A DNA stretch of 64,000 nucleotides from Wylensekiella montiformis (GTDB taxonomy: Bacteria > Bacillota > Negativicutes > Selenomonadales > Selenomonadaceae): NCBI RefSeq assembly GCF_009697385.1, contig NZ_VUNL01000002.1, positions 62,001 through 126,000 of the forward strand. The letters run 5' to 3'. Shown one piece after another: positions 1 to 7,722 of the stretch. Both the position numbers and the translations under genes were made by a program. The notes below the pieces were generated by a model that made no database searches, had not been told where the DNA came from, and worked only from the letters and a program-made list of their open reading frames with translations. Position 1 is the stretch's first letter. The number at the start of each line of letters is the position of its first letter.

Positions 1-275
1 TCGCCCGCATGGTCCCCTATTTCCCTTCTATCCTGCTCAATGCGCTCGGCGCGCTGTCCGCTATGAAATTCAGAGATTATCTTATCGCTTCCTTTGTCGG
101 CAAGTTTCCCTCCACCGGCATTGAGGCCATCATCGGGCACGATACCATTACCCATCAGGAAGATCCGACGCGCCTTATCACCGTCTGCGTGATCGCCGTT
201 TTCCTGATGCTCGGCGCCTGGATTTACGAACGGCGCGCGGCCAATCATGCGCCGGATAAATCCGCTCCGCACTGA
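1..275 (+). CDS. TVP38/TMEM64 (VTT-domain) membrane protein, C-terminal end
   Basis: The open frame enters from the left edge, so only the last ~90 residues are seen. The segment VPYFPSILLNALGALS, followed by FRDYLIASFVGKFPST and a closing hydrophobic helix (VCVIAVFLMLGAWIYE), is typical of the C-terminal part of VTT-domain (DedA/TVP38-like) inner-membrane proteins, which are thought to act in lipid scrambling or membrane homeostasis. The tail is short and polar. The next gene starts 51 bases downstream on the same strand, so the two may be co-transcribed. The family call is fairly firm; the substrate is unknown. Confidence 0.7.
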   Translation, partial: ARMVPYFPSILLNALGALSAMKFRDYLIASFVGKFPSTGIEAIIGHDTITHQEDPTRLITVCVIAVFLMLGAWIYERRAANHAPDKSAPH

Positions 276-326
276 ACAGTCCCCTGAACAGACGCCGCAA
301 TCCGAAACAAGGAGCGATAGATTACT

Positions 327-1568
327 ATGACAAGAAGAACCTTTATCCAGCTCTGTACCAGCGTCCTGCTGGCTCTCGGCCTTGGACGCTATATCCCCGC
401 ATCCGCCGCGGGCCGCACCATCCGGTTTCCGCGCCAGATCATCACGCAGGATTCTGCGACAAGCCGGACCGTCATGTGGCAGGCAGACGGCCCGGTAAAG
501 GATGCGGTATTCCGGCTTACATCGCCCAACGGAATGAAACAGATCCATCCCGAAAGCAACACGCTGGTTCAGGACAATGACACCACGACATGTTATACCG
601 TACGGCTTACCGGACTGAAATCAGGCACGCATTATGAAGGAACAATCCAAATGGGCGGAGAAGAAATCCCGCTGCCCATAAATACCGCTTCCAGCCGCAC
701 GCAAACCTTTCAGGCCCTGTTGGTTTGCGATTCTCAATGCGGTGAAACATACGAAACATTCCGGCAGCTGCTGACCCGGGCCTTTGCCCGCCACCCTGAA
801 GCGGCTTTTCTGGCTGATATCGGCGACCTTACGGACAACGGCCAGTCATCCTGGCACTGGAACAGCTTCCTATCTGTTCTCACAGACAGTCCGGCAAGAG
901 CGATCCCCTTTGTTCCCGTCATGGGCAATCATGAATGCTACGGTCTGGACTGGCAGTTTGCTCTGCCGCGCCGCTATCTCGCAACATTTTCCCTGCCGGA
1001 TAACGGCAGCCGGGCATTTTCCGGCTATTATTATTCCTTTGATTATGGGCCCGCGCATTTCATCGTTCTCAACACACAGATCGCCGAGCTGGACAAGCTG
1101 AAGCCCGGTCTTTTGCAGGAAGAACTGCTTTGGCTCCGTCAGGACGCCGCCGTCAGCAAAAAGTCATGGAAAATCGTCCTGATGCACAAGGATATTCTTG
1201 CTTATGATGAATATCAGCCCGGGACCGGCCACACCGGCGGAATCAGTGATGTCGGTCATGCCTTTATGCAGACATTCGAACAGCTCGGCATCGATCTTGT
1301 ATTGACCGGCCATATGCACACCTATCGGAACCGGGGGCATATTCGAGCGGGGAAACCGGCCGAAGACGGCCCGCTCTACATTATGAGCGGGCCGTCCGGC
1401 AACGAACAATATACCGTACCCGCTGACCCTCTCTATGACCGAAAGGCAATCGCTCAGCCTACCCGAGAAAATTACCTCCTTCTGGAAGTCACGCCGCATA
1501 CGCTGCAGATTTCCGACTATACAGTGGACGGCACAGAAATCGATCGTTCCACGCTGACCAAAGAATGA
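327..1568 (+). CDS. Tat-exported metallophosphoesterase (purple acid phosphatase-like)
   Basis: 413 residues. The N-terminus has a twin-arginine signal (TRRTFIQL then a hydrophobic stretch ending ASAA), so export in folded form is likely. Residues ~30-130 form a fibronectin/PAP-N-like beta domain, followed by a calcineurin-type metallophosphoesterase domain. Its metal-binding motifs are visible in order: D-x-Q (about residue 135), GDLTDNG, GNHE, an MHK histidine and GHMHTYRN. It probably hydrolyses phosphomonoesters or diesters outside the cytoplasmic membrane; the substrate cannot be told. A good Shine-Dalgarno (AAGGAG) lies about 13 bases before the ATG. Confidence 0.85.
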   Translation: MTRRTFIQLCTSVLLALGLGRYIPASAAGRTIRFPRQIITQDSATSRTVMWQADGPVKDAVFRLTSPNGMKQIHPESNTLVQDNDTTTCYTVRLTGLKSGTHYEGTIQMGGEEIPLPINTASSRTQTFQALLVCDSQCGETYETFRQLLTRAFARHPEAAFLADIGDLTDNGQSSWHWNSFLSVLTDSPARAIPFVPVMGNHECYGLDWQFALPRRYLATFSLPDNGSRAFSGYYYSFDYGPAHFIVLNTQIAELDKLKPGLLQEELLWLRQDAAVSKKSWKIVLMHKDILAYDEYQPGTGHTGGISDVGHAFMQTFEQLGIDLVLTGHMHTYRNRGHIRAGKPAEDGPLYIMSGPSGNEQYTVPADPLYDRKAIAQPTRENYLLLEVTPHTLQISDYTVDGTEIDRSTLTKE

Positions 1569-1592
1569 AACCTCTCCCCGCCTCACCAAAAC

Positions 1593-1646
1593 GCCCCGCA
1601 CAGACGGACAAACTATGAATCTCATGCTTATCCGCCCGTGCGGGGC
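1593..1646 (-). terminator. Intrinsic terminator of the DUF4234/DUF2752 cluster
   Basis: GCCCCGCAC pairs with GTGCGGGGC, with an inner CGGA/TCCG stem. Read on the minus strand it is followed by GTTTTGG. It lies between two converging genes and may serve both. Confidence 0.55.
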
Positions 1647-1704
1647 ATCCTCGCCATATTCACATTCTATTGCAGAAAAAATCCTTCCGGACCGTCCGCA
1701 TTCC

Positions 1705-2049
1705 TCATCCGGCCAAATTGCGCCAGACACCAAAAAGAAGAAAAACCGCCAGCAATATCTGCGGCAGATAAAAATCAGAATCCGTTATTTCCCCCGTACG
1801 AATCCAATGAGCATCCTCCCGAATCTGAAGAACAAGCAGCAGCGGTGCCGTCAGAAGAATTGCCGGATTCGCAGCCATGGCTCCGGACAGGTCGCCATGA
1901 GCCAGTGCCAACGCCATATGTGTGACGCCGCATCCGGGGCAAAGATATCCTGTCAGCAGACGGAACGGGCATGGCAGGCTCATTCCCGTCGACAAACAGA
2001 ATCCAAGATAGACCAAACCTGCCAAAAGCAAAACGGCCCATCTCCTCAT
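1705..2049 (-). CDS. DUF2752 family membrane protein
   Basis: 114 residues starting at MRRWAVLL, chosen because AGGA lies about 9 bases before this ATG; a GTG one codon upstream is also possible. An N-terminal membrane helix is followed by the family signature LTGYLCPGCGVTHM (two Cys in CPGC), then a conserved AxxxNP and two more hydrophobic segments. DUF2752 proteins are small membrane proteins of unknown function. The gene follows the two DUF4234 genes with a few bases between, so the three form one transcription unit. Confidence 0.75.
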   Translation of the reverse strand: MRRWAVLLLAGLVYLGFCLSTGMSLPCPFRLLTGYLCPGCGVTHMALALAHGDLSGAMAANPAILLTAPLLLVLQIREDAHWIRTGEITDSDFYLPQILLAVFLLFGVWRNLAG

Positions 2050-2053
2050 CACG

Positions 2054-2503
2054 TTATTCCTGCGTGTTCTCTGTCTGGTCATCCGATCCGGATTCTTCAT
2101 GCCTGTTCTGTTCCAAACGCTTTTCGCCGCTCCTTTGCTGACCGTCATCATAAGCACAGATATCATTCAGTGCATCCTGTATCAGCGCCTCGCTGACGAT
2201 AGCCAAACCGAATAATGCGAAAATCACATAAATAATAGGCAGATTCCCATCTACCGTCATATTTCTGCTTCCCTTTGCCTCGATGATCGTCTGTCCCATC
2301 TTATACGCCCAGTAAAAAAAATAAATGCCGCAGGTAATCAGGCAATACAGAAACGCCAGCCCACCGGAAGCCGTACTCTTCCGGCCAGCCGCTGTATGGA
2401 CTTCGTTCGTCATTTTAATAAACCAGTAAATACCATAAATGCCGCAGGTGATAAACGAAAAAATAATAGATTTGGGAATACTTCGCACTTGAATACCGTT
2501 CAC
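2054..2503 (-). CDS. DUF4234 family membrane protein (second copy)
   Basis: 149 residues from a GTG start preceded by GGAGGAG. It has the DUF4234 pattern twice: FITCGIYGIYWFIKMTNEV and LITCGIYFFYWAYKMG, two helical hairpins each with TCGIY and YW, then a third hydrophobic segment and a charged, Gln/Glu-rich cytoplasmic tail of ~45 residues. The start overlaps the stop of the upstream DUF4234 gene (GTGA), indicating translational coupling. Function is unknown; similarity to the upstream gene suggests tandem duplication followed by divergence. Confidence 0.75.
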   Translation of the reverse strand: MNGIQVRSIPKSIIFSFITCGIYGIYWFIKMTNEVHTAAGRKSTASGGLAFLYCLITCGIYFFYWAYKMGQTIIEAKGSRNMTVDGNLPIIYVIFALFGLAIVSEALIQDALNDICAYDDGQQRSGEKRLEQNRHEESGSDDQTENTQE

Positions 2504-3159
2504 TGTACTTCTCCTCCTGCTTTCTGCTCACAATGAGTCCGACCGGGGTCCAGCGCCATATGCCGAATCATATCGTTGAGGGATATCTGCAAAAACGCCG
2601 TCGTGAAAATCGATGTTCTGAGTACCCCCATGAGCACATACAGCACCTGTGGACTGCCATCCCTGCGATGATAATTGAACCAAAGAATCACAATCGTCAG
2701 CAGAAACTGAAACACCGCAGTAAAAACGACAGCCAGAAACACCCCCGTGAGCATGTCGAGCACATCCCCATTGGAATAAGTGATATCACCGACAATCGAC
2801 GGGGACGAACCAGCTTCATGCCCGATCTGAGCCAGAACACGCAAAAACTCGCTGAGAATCGGTGCCAGCGTCATAATCACTGCAGTTACCGTGTAGGTCA
2901 TCCTCGACACAGCATCTGCAGTCAACCCCTGATCTCGGCGATAATCGGCCAATTCTCCTCCGATCTGGTAAAGCCAGTAATAAAAATACACGGTACAAGT
3001 CAGCAAGGTATAAAGTGCCGCTCTTCCGCCGGATGTGGTTCGCGGTTTTCCGGTAAGGCGATGAACATCGTTCGTAACCACAGCCATCCAATAAAGCCCA
3101 TAAAGCCCGCATGTCACCAAAGTCAGCACGATACGCAGCACAACGTTCCGTTCTTTCAC
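2500..3159 (-). CDS. DUF4234 family membrane protein (first copy, enlarged)
   Basis: About 220 residues from a GTG start with an excellent GGAGGTGGAG site. The first 85 residues match the DUF4234 plan (LVTCGLYGLYWMAVVTNDVHRLTG, LLTCTVYFYYWLYQIG). The protein is longer than its neighbour because of a ~60-residue insertion with extra hydrophobic segments between the second hairpin and the C-terminal LNDMIRHMA motif, which matches LNDICAY of the smaller copy. It heads a three-gene membrane cluster of unknown role. Confidence 0.72.
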   Translation of the reverse strand: MKERNVVLRIVLTLVTCGLYGLYWMAVVTNDVHRLTGKPRTTSGGRAALYTLLTCTVYFYYWLYQIGGELADYRRDQGLTADAVSRMTYTVTAVIMTLAPILSEFLRVLAQIGHEAGSSPSIVGDITYSNGDVLDMLTGVFLAVVFTAVFQFLLTIVILWFNYHRRDGSPQVLYVLMGVLRTSIFTTAFLQISLNDMIRHMALDPGRTHCEQKAGGEVQ

Positions 3160-3230
3160 ATCTCCACCTCCCTTCTTTTCTTTTATGTATACTATATCAT
3201 TGAAAGAAAAAAAAGAAAAGACAGACCAAA

Positions 3231-3283
3231 AAGAAGTACCATGCGCATATCTCCCCGCAGAAGATATGCACACAGTACTTCTT
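3231..3283 (-). terminator. Intrinsic terminator after the galU-DUF445 run
   Basis: AAGAAGTAC pairs with GTACTTCTT, with an inner GCATATC/GATATGC stem. On the minus strand the hairpin is followed by TTTTTGG. It lies just downstream of the last DUF445 gene. Confidence 0.75.
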
Positions 3284-3325
3284 CGTTATACATCACAGGC
3301 TCCGGCGGATGAAAGCACAGCCTGT

Positions 3326-4645
3326 TCAATAGGCCAGGAAACGCAAAGATACAAATAAAAGCAAGCCAATTCCTGCGCCGACAATCGATCCGTTCATCCG
3401 GATCCACAGCAGATCCGGCTCTACCTTATCATAAACCAGATGATTCAACTGTTCGTCGGTCAGTCGGGATAAAACCTGCGTAACAATCACACCAATCAGG
3501 GTCTGGGCATGCAATGCCGACCGGGCAATGAGATCATAAAGAAACCGTTCCAGCTGTTGATGAAGTTGCGGCTTCGTCTCCATAATCCACAGCATATGAC
3601 AATATTCTCTGCGCAGGAGTTCTTCCAAGTGCAGAGAAAATCCTGCTTCTCCCCATGATTTTTTCGTATCGCCGCAAAGTGTGTCACGAAACTGTCCCCA
3701 GACCCGGCCGACAATCTGCTCCCATGGCAGTTCATCCAGCAGCCCGTCCCTGATGCCGCAAAGCATCTGCCGCCAGTGCGGCTCCTGACGGAGCTGATCG
3801 GCCTGATCGTAAAGCAAGGTGAGTACCCTGCGCTGCAAATCGGAATCCGGGACAGACAATTTTTCCAGTGCGGATAAGATCTGCCGCTGTGTCAGAACAG
3901 CCGCTTCTTCATAATTGACCAGATCCACGGCCTGAGCCAGCCCCACAAAAAAAGCAGCCATGGGATGATCTTTCATGTTTTGCTTCCCGTATGCTTCAAA
4001 CTGATGAATCAGGAATTGACGTGTCTGATCCGATGACGCGCGTCCTTTCAAATACTCTGCCAGACGCATCAGGAACACTTTATCCCGTCCATCATGGCGA
4101 AACCATCGTTCTAGCAGAATGGCCAGCTGATCCGGAGGTACACGGCTCAGTGCAGCACGTAAATGGCGGGCCAGTTCGGAGGCCTGTACCTGCATGTCCT
4201 GAGAAAACAAGACACTGCGCACCTCATGCATCATCTGCCGTACCAGACGATCTTCCGTGTCTTTTTTAGCCAGCCATCCCATAAGCAGCGGAAACAGTCG
4301 AAGGTGTTCCAAATGACGAAAGATTTTCCGTTTCGAAAAGAACTCCCGCTGAACCATTTGTACGGAGGCCTGAATGAAGGCTGTCCTCCGCCGTGGGAGG
4401 ATGGCCGTATGGTAAGGAAAGCCCAGCGGCTTGCGAAACAATGCCGTCACAGCAAACCAGTCTGCAATACCTCCTACCAGCGCGGCTTCCGCACAGAACA
4501 GGAATCCATCCGCCACGACCCTGCCCGGATACTGAAGATGAATACAAAGGGCAAAGAAAAACAGAACCAAGGCCAGAAGCAGGGTCCTGTCAGCCTTATT
4601 CCAGTCCGACCAGATCAAAGTCCCCACATCCTTTCCATCAGGCAA
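3326..4645 (-). CDS. DUF445 family membrane protein (downstream paralogue)
   Basis: Up to 439 residues. A hydrophobic segment (LLLALVLFFFALCI) is followed by the DUF445 core GGIADWFAVTALFRKPLGFPYHTAILPRRR (quoted in parts: GGIADWFAVTALF and KPLGFPYHTAI), a long helical middle region, and a C-terminal membrane helix after RMNGSIVGAGIG. The ATG at 4645 has no clear ribosome site. A TTG at 4618, overlapping the upstream stop as TTGA, is a plausible alternative start. The family is of unknown function. The gene sits immediately after a paralogue of the same family. Confidence 0.8.
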   Translation of the reverse strand: MPDGKDVGTLIWSDWNKADRTLLLALVLFFFALCIHLQYPGRVVADGFLFCAEAALVGGIADWFAVTALFRKPLGFPYHTAILPRRRTAFIQASVQMVQREFFSKRKIFRHLEHLRLFPLLMGWLAKKDTEDRLVRQMMHEVRSVLFSQDMQVQASELARHLRAALSRVPPDQLAILLERWFRHDGRDKVFLMRLAEYLKGRASSDQTRQFLIHQFEAYGKQNMKDHPMAAFFVGLAQAVDLVNYEEAAVLTQRQILSALEKLSVPDSDLQRRVLTLLYDQADQLRQEPHWRQMLCGIRDGLLDELPWEQIVGRVWGQFRDTLCGDTKKSWGEAGFSLHLEELLRREYCHMLWIMETKPQLHQQLERFLYDLIARSALHAQTLIGVIVTQVLSRLTDEQLNHLVYDKVEPDLLWIRMNGSIVGAGIGLLLFVSLRFLAY

Positions 4646-5865
4646 ACCACCAGATACAGACCGATACCGACCAACGCGCCCACAATGGAGCCATTGATCC
4701 GGATCATCTGCAGATCATCCTGCACCTTATTTTCTACAAAATTCACCAGTGCATCGTCCGAAAATTCCGCAAGCCGCTCACGAATCAAAGCGGCAATCAC
4801 ATCATGATGACGCTCCAGTTCCGATCCGATGAAATCCTTCAGAATCGCATCCAGCCTGCGCTGCCATGGCCTGCTGACCGCCAGCTTATCGATCTTCGCA
4901 TCGATAAACGCATGAAGCCGTGAAAGCCAGAATGGGTTCTCCCCTTTCAGATTCCATTCCATCCACTTCGCCGCCATTTCTGTGAGATCTGCCTGCTTAA
5001 AAAGCTCTTCTCTGCGCTCGCGAAGCAGATCAAGAAATCTCGGATCCCGGCTGAAAGCCCGCAGCATGGTTTCCCATCCGGCTTTTAACGCCCCGTAATC
5101 CTCAGACCCGCCCGACAGCAGTTCATCCATCCGGCGTTCCAAAATCCCGGTCAGCAGGCTCAAGAGCCTCTCATCAGAAAGGCCAAGAGAAGACAAAAGG
5201 AGGGCACGTCCCGCGGAATCTTTCTCATACTGCTCCCGCATGGCACGAATATGCTCCAGCAGGATCTGTTGAAAGTCCGGGGAGAGCAGCGACCTCTTTC
5301 CGATGGAAAGCAGCCAGTCTGACAGCTTTCTGGTATAGGGTTCATCAGCCAGCATGCGCAGCAGTTCCGGCACAACGTCCTCGATTGTCATGCGGCTTAA
5401 TCCCTTGCGGACAGCAGGCGTTATCTCCTCAGCCACAGTCTTCGTGTCCAGCTCCCCGACCGCCTGAAGCAAAACGGCCTCCGCGGTTTCATGTACCTTT
5501 GCGCGCCCTCCGCGATGTACTAAATAATCGATCAGCAGATCAGACAGCGGCTGATCGCGGACAATGCTCATGATATTCCTGGTACTGAGCAGATCGTCAC
5601 TGGCAAAAGATACCATCGCTTCCATAATCCGCCCGCGATTGCGGCGCAAAATATCTGTCCGATAAGAAATGCCAAGCGGGCGATGAAAAATAGCCGTTAC
5701 AGCAAACCAATCGGCCAGTCCGCCGATCGTCGCAGCCAGGAATCCGTGATAGAGCAGGCCGGCCACCCCCCCATTTCCGCCTGTCATTGCCATAGTTCCC
5801 GCCAAACCTGCAGCACTGATGCCCAGTGCCAGATTCGCTTTGTTTTTTTTTCGCAAAAGAATCAC
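4615..5865 (-). CDS. DUF445 family membrane protein (upstream paralogue)
   Basis: 416 residues. An N-terminal hydrophobic region (SAAGLAGTMAMTGG) is followed by the DUF445 signature GGLADWFAVTAIFHRPLG and SYRTDILRRNRGRI, a helical central region of ~280 residues, and a C-terminal RINGSIVGALVGIGLYLVV membrane segment matching the same end of the next gene. Only five bases separate its start from the stop of galU, so it is co-transcribed with it. Function is unknown. Confidence 0.8.
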   Translation of the reverse strand: MILLRKKNKANLALGISAAGLAGTMAMTGGNGGVAGLLYHGFLAATIGGLADWFAVTAIFHRPLGISYRTDILRRNRGRIMEAMVSFASDDLLSTRNIMSIVRDQPLSDLLIDYLVHRGGRAKVHETAEAVLLQAVGELDTKTVAEEITPAVRKGLSRMTIEDVVPELLRMLADEPYTRKLSDWLLSIGKRSLLSPDFQQILLEHIRAMREQYEKDSAGRALLLSSLGLSDERLLSLLTGILERRMDELLSGGSEDYGALKAGWETMLRAFSRDPRFLDLLRERREELFKQADLTEMAAKWMEWNLKGENPFWLSRLHAFIDAKIDKLAVSRPWQRRLDAILKDFIGSELERHHDVIAALIRERLAEFSDDALVNFVENKVQDDLQMIRINGSIVGALVGIGLYLVVCLMERMWGL

Positions 5866-5870
5866 ACACC

Positions 5871-6749
5871 TCAGATTTGCTCTGTGAGTTCCTTCAGATA
5901 TGCCCGGAACGGGCCGCCAAGGTCTTTACGACGAAGCGCAAACTCTACCGTCGCCTTGAGGAATCCTAGCTTATCTCCCAGATCATAGCGTTTTCCCTCA
6001 AAAGCATACGCATAAACCGCATCTTCATGAGCCAGCACACGAAGCGCATCCGTCAGCTGAATCTCCCCACCCTTTCCGGGTTTCGTCTCGGAAAGAATAT
6101 CAAAAATCTGCGGCTTGATGATATAACGGCCCAACACCGCCATATTGCTGGGCGCTTCCTCCCTGGAAGGCTTTTCCACCATATCGGAAACCTTCATCAA
6201 ACGCCGGTTTTTGGTTTCTTTCCCCGCGATAATGCCATAAGAAGATACCTTTTCCTCCGCTACCTTCTGACAGCCAAGCACCGATCCGCCCGTCTCTTCA
6301 TACACTTCAATCAACTGCTTCAGCGCTGGTTTCTGCGGATTATAGACCACATCATCTCCGAGCAGGACGGCAAACGGTTCATCGCCCATAAAAGATCTGG
6401 CGCAGAAAATCGCATCGCCAAGGCCGCGCATATAACGCTGGCGGATATAGTGGATATTAATATCCGCCGTTTCCTGCACCATGCGGAGCATTTCCTGTTT
6501 CCCCTTTTTTTGCAATTCCGCCTCCAATGCAGGTGCGCTGTCAAAGTGATCTTCGATGGCACGCTTTCCATGTCCACTGATAATAAGAATATCCTCGATC
6601 CCACTGGCCAGCGCTTCCTCTACAATATACTGGATCGTCGGCTTATCAACAATCGGAAGCATCTCCTTCGGTGTTGCCTTCGTCGCCGGCAGGAAACGAG
6701 TCCCATATCCCGCTGCCGGAATTACTGCTTTTCTGATCTTCTGCATCAT
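5871..6749 (-). CDS. galU: UTP-glucose-1-phosphate uridylyltransferase
   Basis: 292 residues, normal for GalU. It makes UDP-glucose from UTP and glucose-1-phosphate in the cytoplasm. The nucleotide-binding start AVIPAAGYGTRFLPATKATPKEM, the VDKPTIQYIVEEA segment, LLGDDVV and the substrate-binding VEKP and GKGGEIQLTDAL motifs are all intact. It lies between a nitroreductase gene (38 bases upstream) and the DUF445 pair. UDP-glucose feeds cell-envelope glycans; its link to the Pel operon 45 kb away is only inferred. Confidence 0.95.
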   Translation of the reverse strand: MMQKIRKAVIPAAGYGTRFLPATKATPKEMLPIVDKPTIQYIVEEALASGIEDILIISGHGKRAIEDHFDSAPALEAELQKKGKQEMLRMVQETADINIHYIRQRYMRGLGDAIFCARSFMGDEPFAVLLGDDVVYNPQKPALKQLIEVYEETGGSVLGCQKVAEEKVSSYGIIAGKETKNRRLMKVSDMVEKPSREEAPSNMAVLGRYIIKPQIFDILSETKPGKGGEIQLTDALRVLAHEDAVYAYAFEGKRYDLGDKLGFLKATVEFALRRKDLGGPFRAYLKELTEQI

Positions 6750-6787
6750 ATTTTACAATCCCCTTATTCATATGTTTCAGAGCATGT

Positions 6788-7534
6788 TCAACCGATGTAA
6801 GTCACCTCATTGCCCCGTATCGGCAAAATCTTTCGATTGGGCAGTCCGTCTTCTGTATCCGGATAACCAAGGCTCAAAGAGCCGAATACCTGCTCATCCT
6901 CCTGCATCCCCAGTTCACAGAGGTAATCCAAAAGGACCGGATTATCCTTGAGCCAGCGCAGCTGATTAATCCAGCAGGAGCCAAGATCCAGCGCATTGGC
7001 CGCCAGCATCATGTTTTCAATGGCACAGGCCGTGTCTGCATAGCGATTGCCATAACCACGCTTGTTGGCTACAATGATAAGCGTCGGCGCATGATAATGA
7101 AAAACATAAGTCCCTTTCTTTGAGAGACGAATGGCATTGCCGATATCTTCACTGTTCTCATCGGTAATCTCCATCCCGGCAAATTCCTCACGCACCAGAC
7201 GAGCCAATGTGTCCAGCACATCCGGGTCCCGAACAACAAGGAAATGATTCTGCTGCTTATTCTTGCCACTCGGCGCCTGCCGCCCGGCCTCGATGACCTG
7301 ACGAAGCTTTTCCACATCGACCGGCTCCTGCTTAAAACGGCGCGTACTGTGCCGCGTTGCCATGCAGTGCAGTGCCATGGACGGCAGCATATCTTCCGCC
7401 CAGTTCAGCAAATCCAGCGCATCACTGACCTTTTTATGCGACTTATTATGCCCCTCCATCAGCAGAACATCATCGACATCCTGCAGCTGACGAATGACAC
7501 AATCAAACATCTCCATATCCGGCTGTCTTTCCAT
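6788..7534 (-). CDS. Nitroreductase family protein with N-terminal extension
   Basis: 248 residues from an ATG with GGAGGG seven bases upstream. Residues ~58 onward are a nitroreductase fold: TRHSTRRFKQEPVD, then QAPSGKNKQQNHFLVV (FMN-binding), a central ENMMLAANALDLGSCWIN helix and a C-terminal LSLGYPD. The first ~52 residues (acidic, with an MEMFDCVIRQLQDVDDVLL helix) are not part of the usual fold and may be a small helical extension. It is an FMN-dependent NAD(P)H oxidoreductase of unknown substrate and probably heads the transcript through galU. Confidence 0.8.
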   Translation of the reverse strand: MERQPDMEMFDCVIRQLQDVDDVLLMEGHNKSHKKVSDALDLLNWAEDMLPSMALHCMATRHSTRRFKQEPVDVEKLRQVIEAGRQAPSGKNKQQNHFLVVRDPDVLDTLARLVREEFAGMEITDENSEDIGNAIRLSKKGTYVFHYHAPTLIIVANKRGYGNRYADTACAIENMMLAANALDLGSCWINQLRWLKDNPVLLDYLCELGMQEDEQVFGSLSLGYPDTEDGLPNRKILPIRGNEVTYIG

Positions 7535-7620
7535 TGTGATCCCTCCAATTGAACATACCTTTCATTCTGTATCGTTATTCCGTGATTGCTCAGTAGTATG
7601 TATTCGCCGCTATCCAACAA

Positions 7621-7651
7621 AAAACCTGCTTCTGTAAAAGAAGCAGGTTTT
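7621..7651 (-). terminator. Intrinsic terminator of htpG
   Basis: AAAACCTGCTTCT pairs with AGAAGCAGGTTTT around a four-base loop. On the minus strand it ends in a T-run (GGTTTTTTG). It lies about 70 bases after the htpG stop. Confidence 0.8.
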
Positions 7652-7722
7652 ACAGGATACATCATCGGATCCATTCAACCAAAGCCAGCGGAAATCTAAA
7701 ACGTCCCTGACTTGGATTCCTT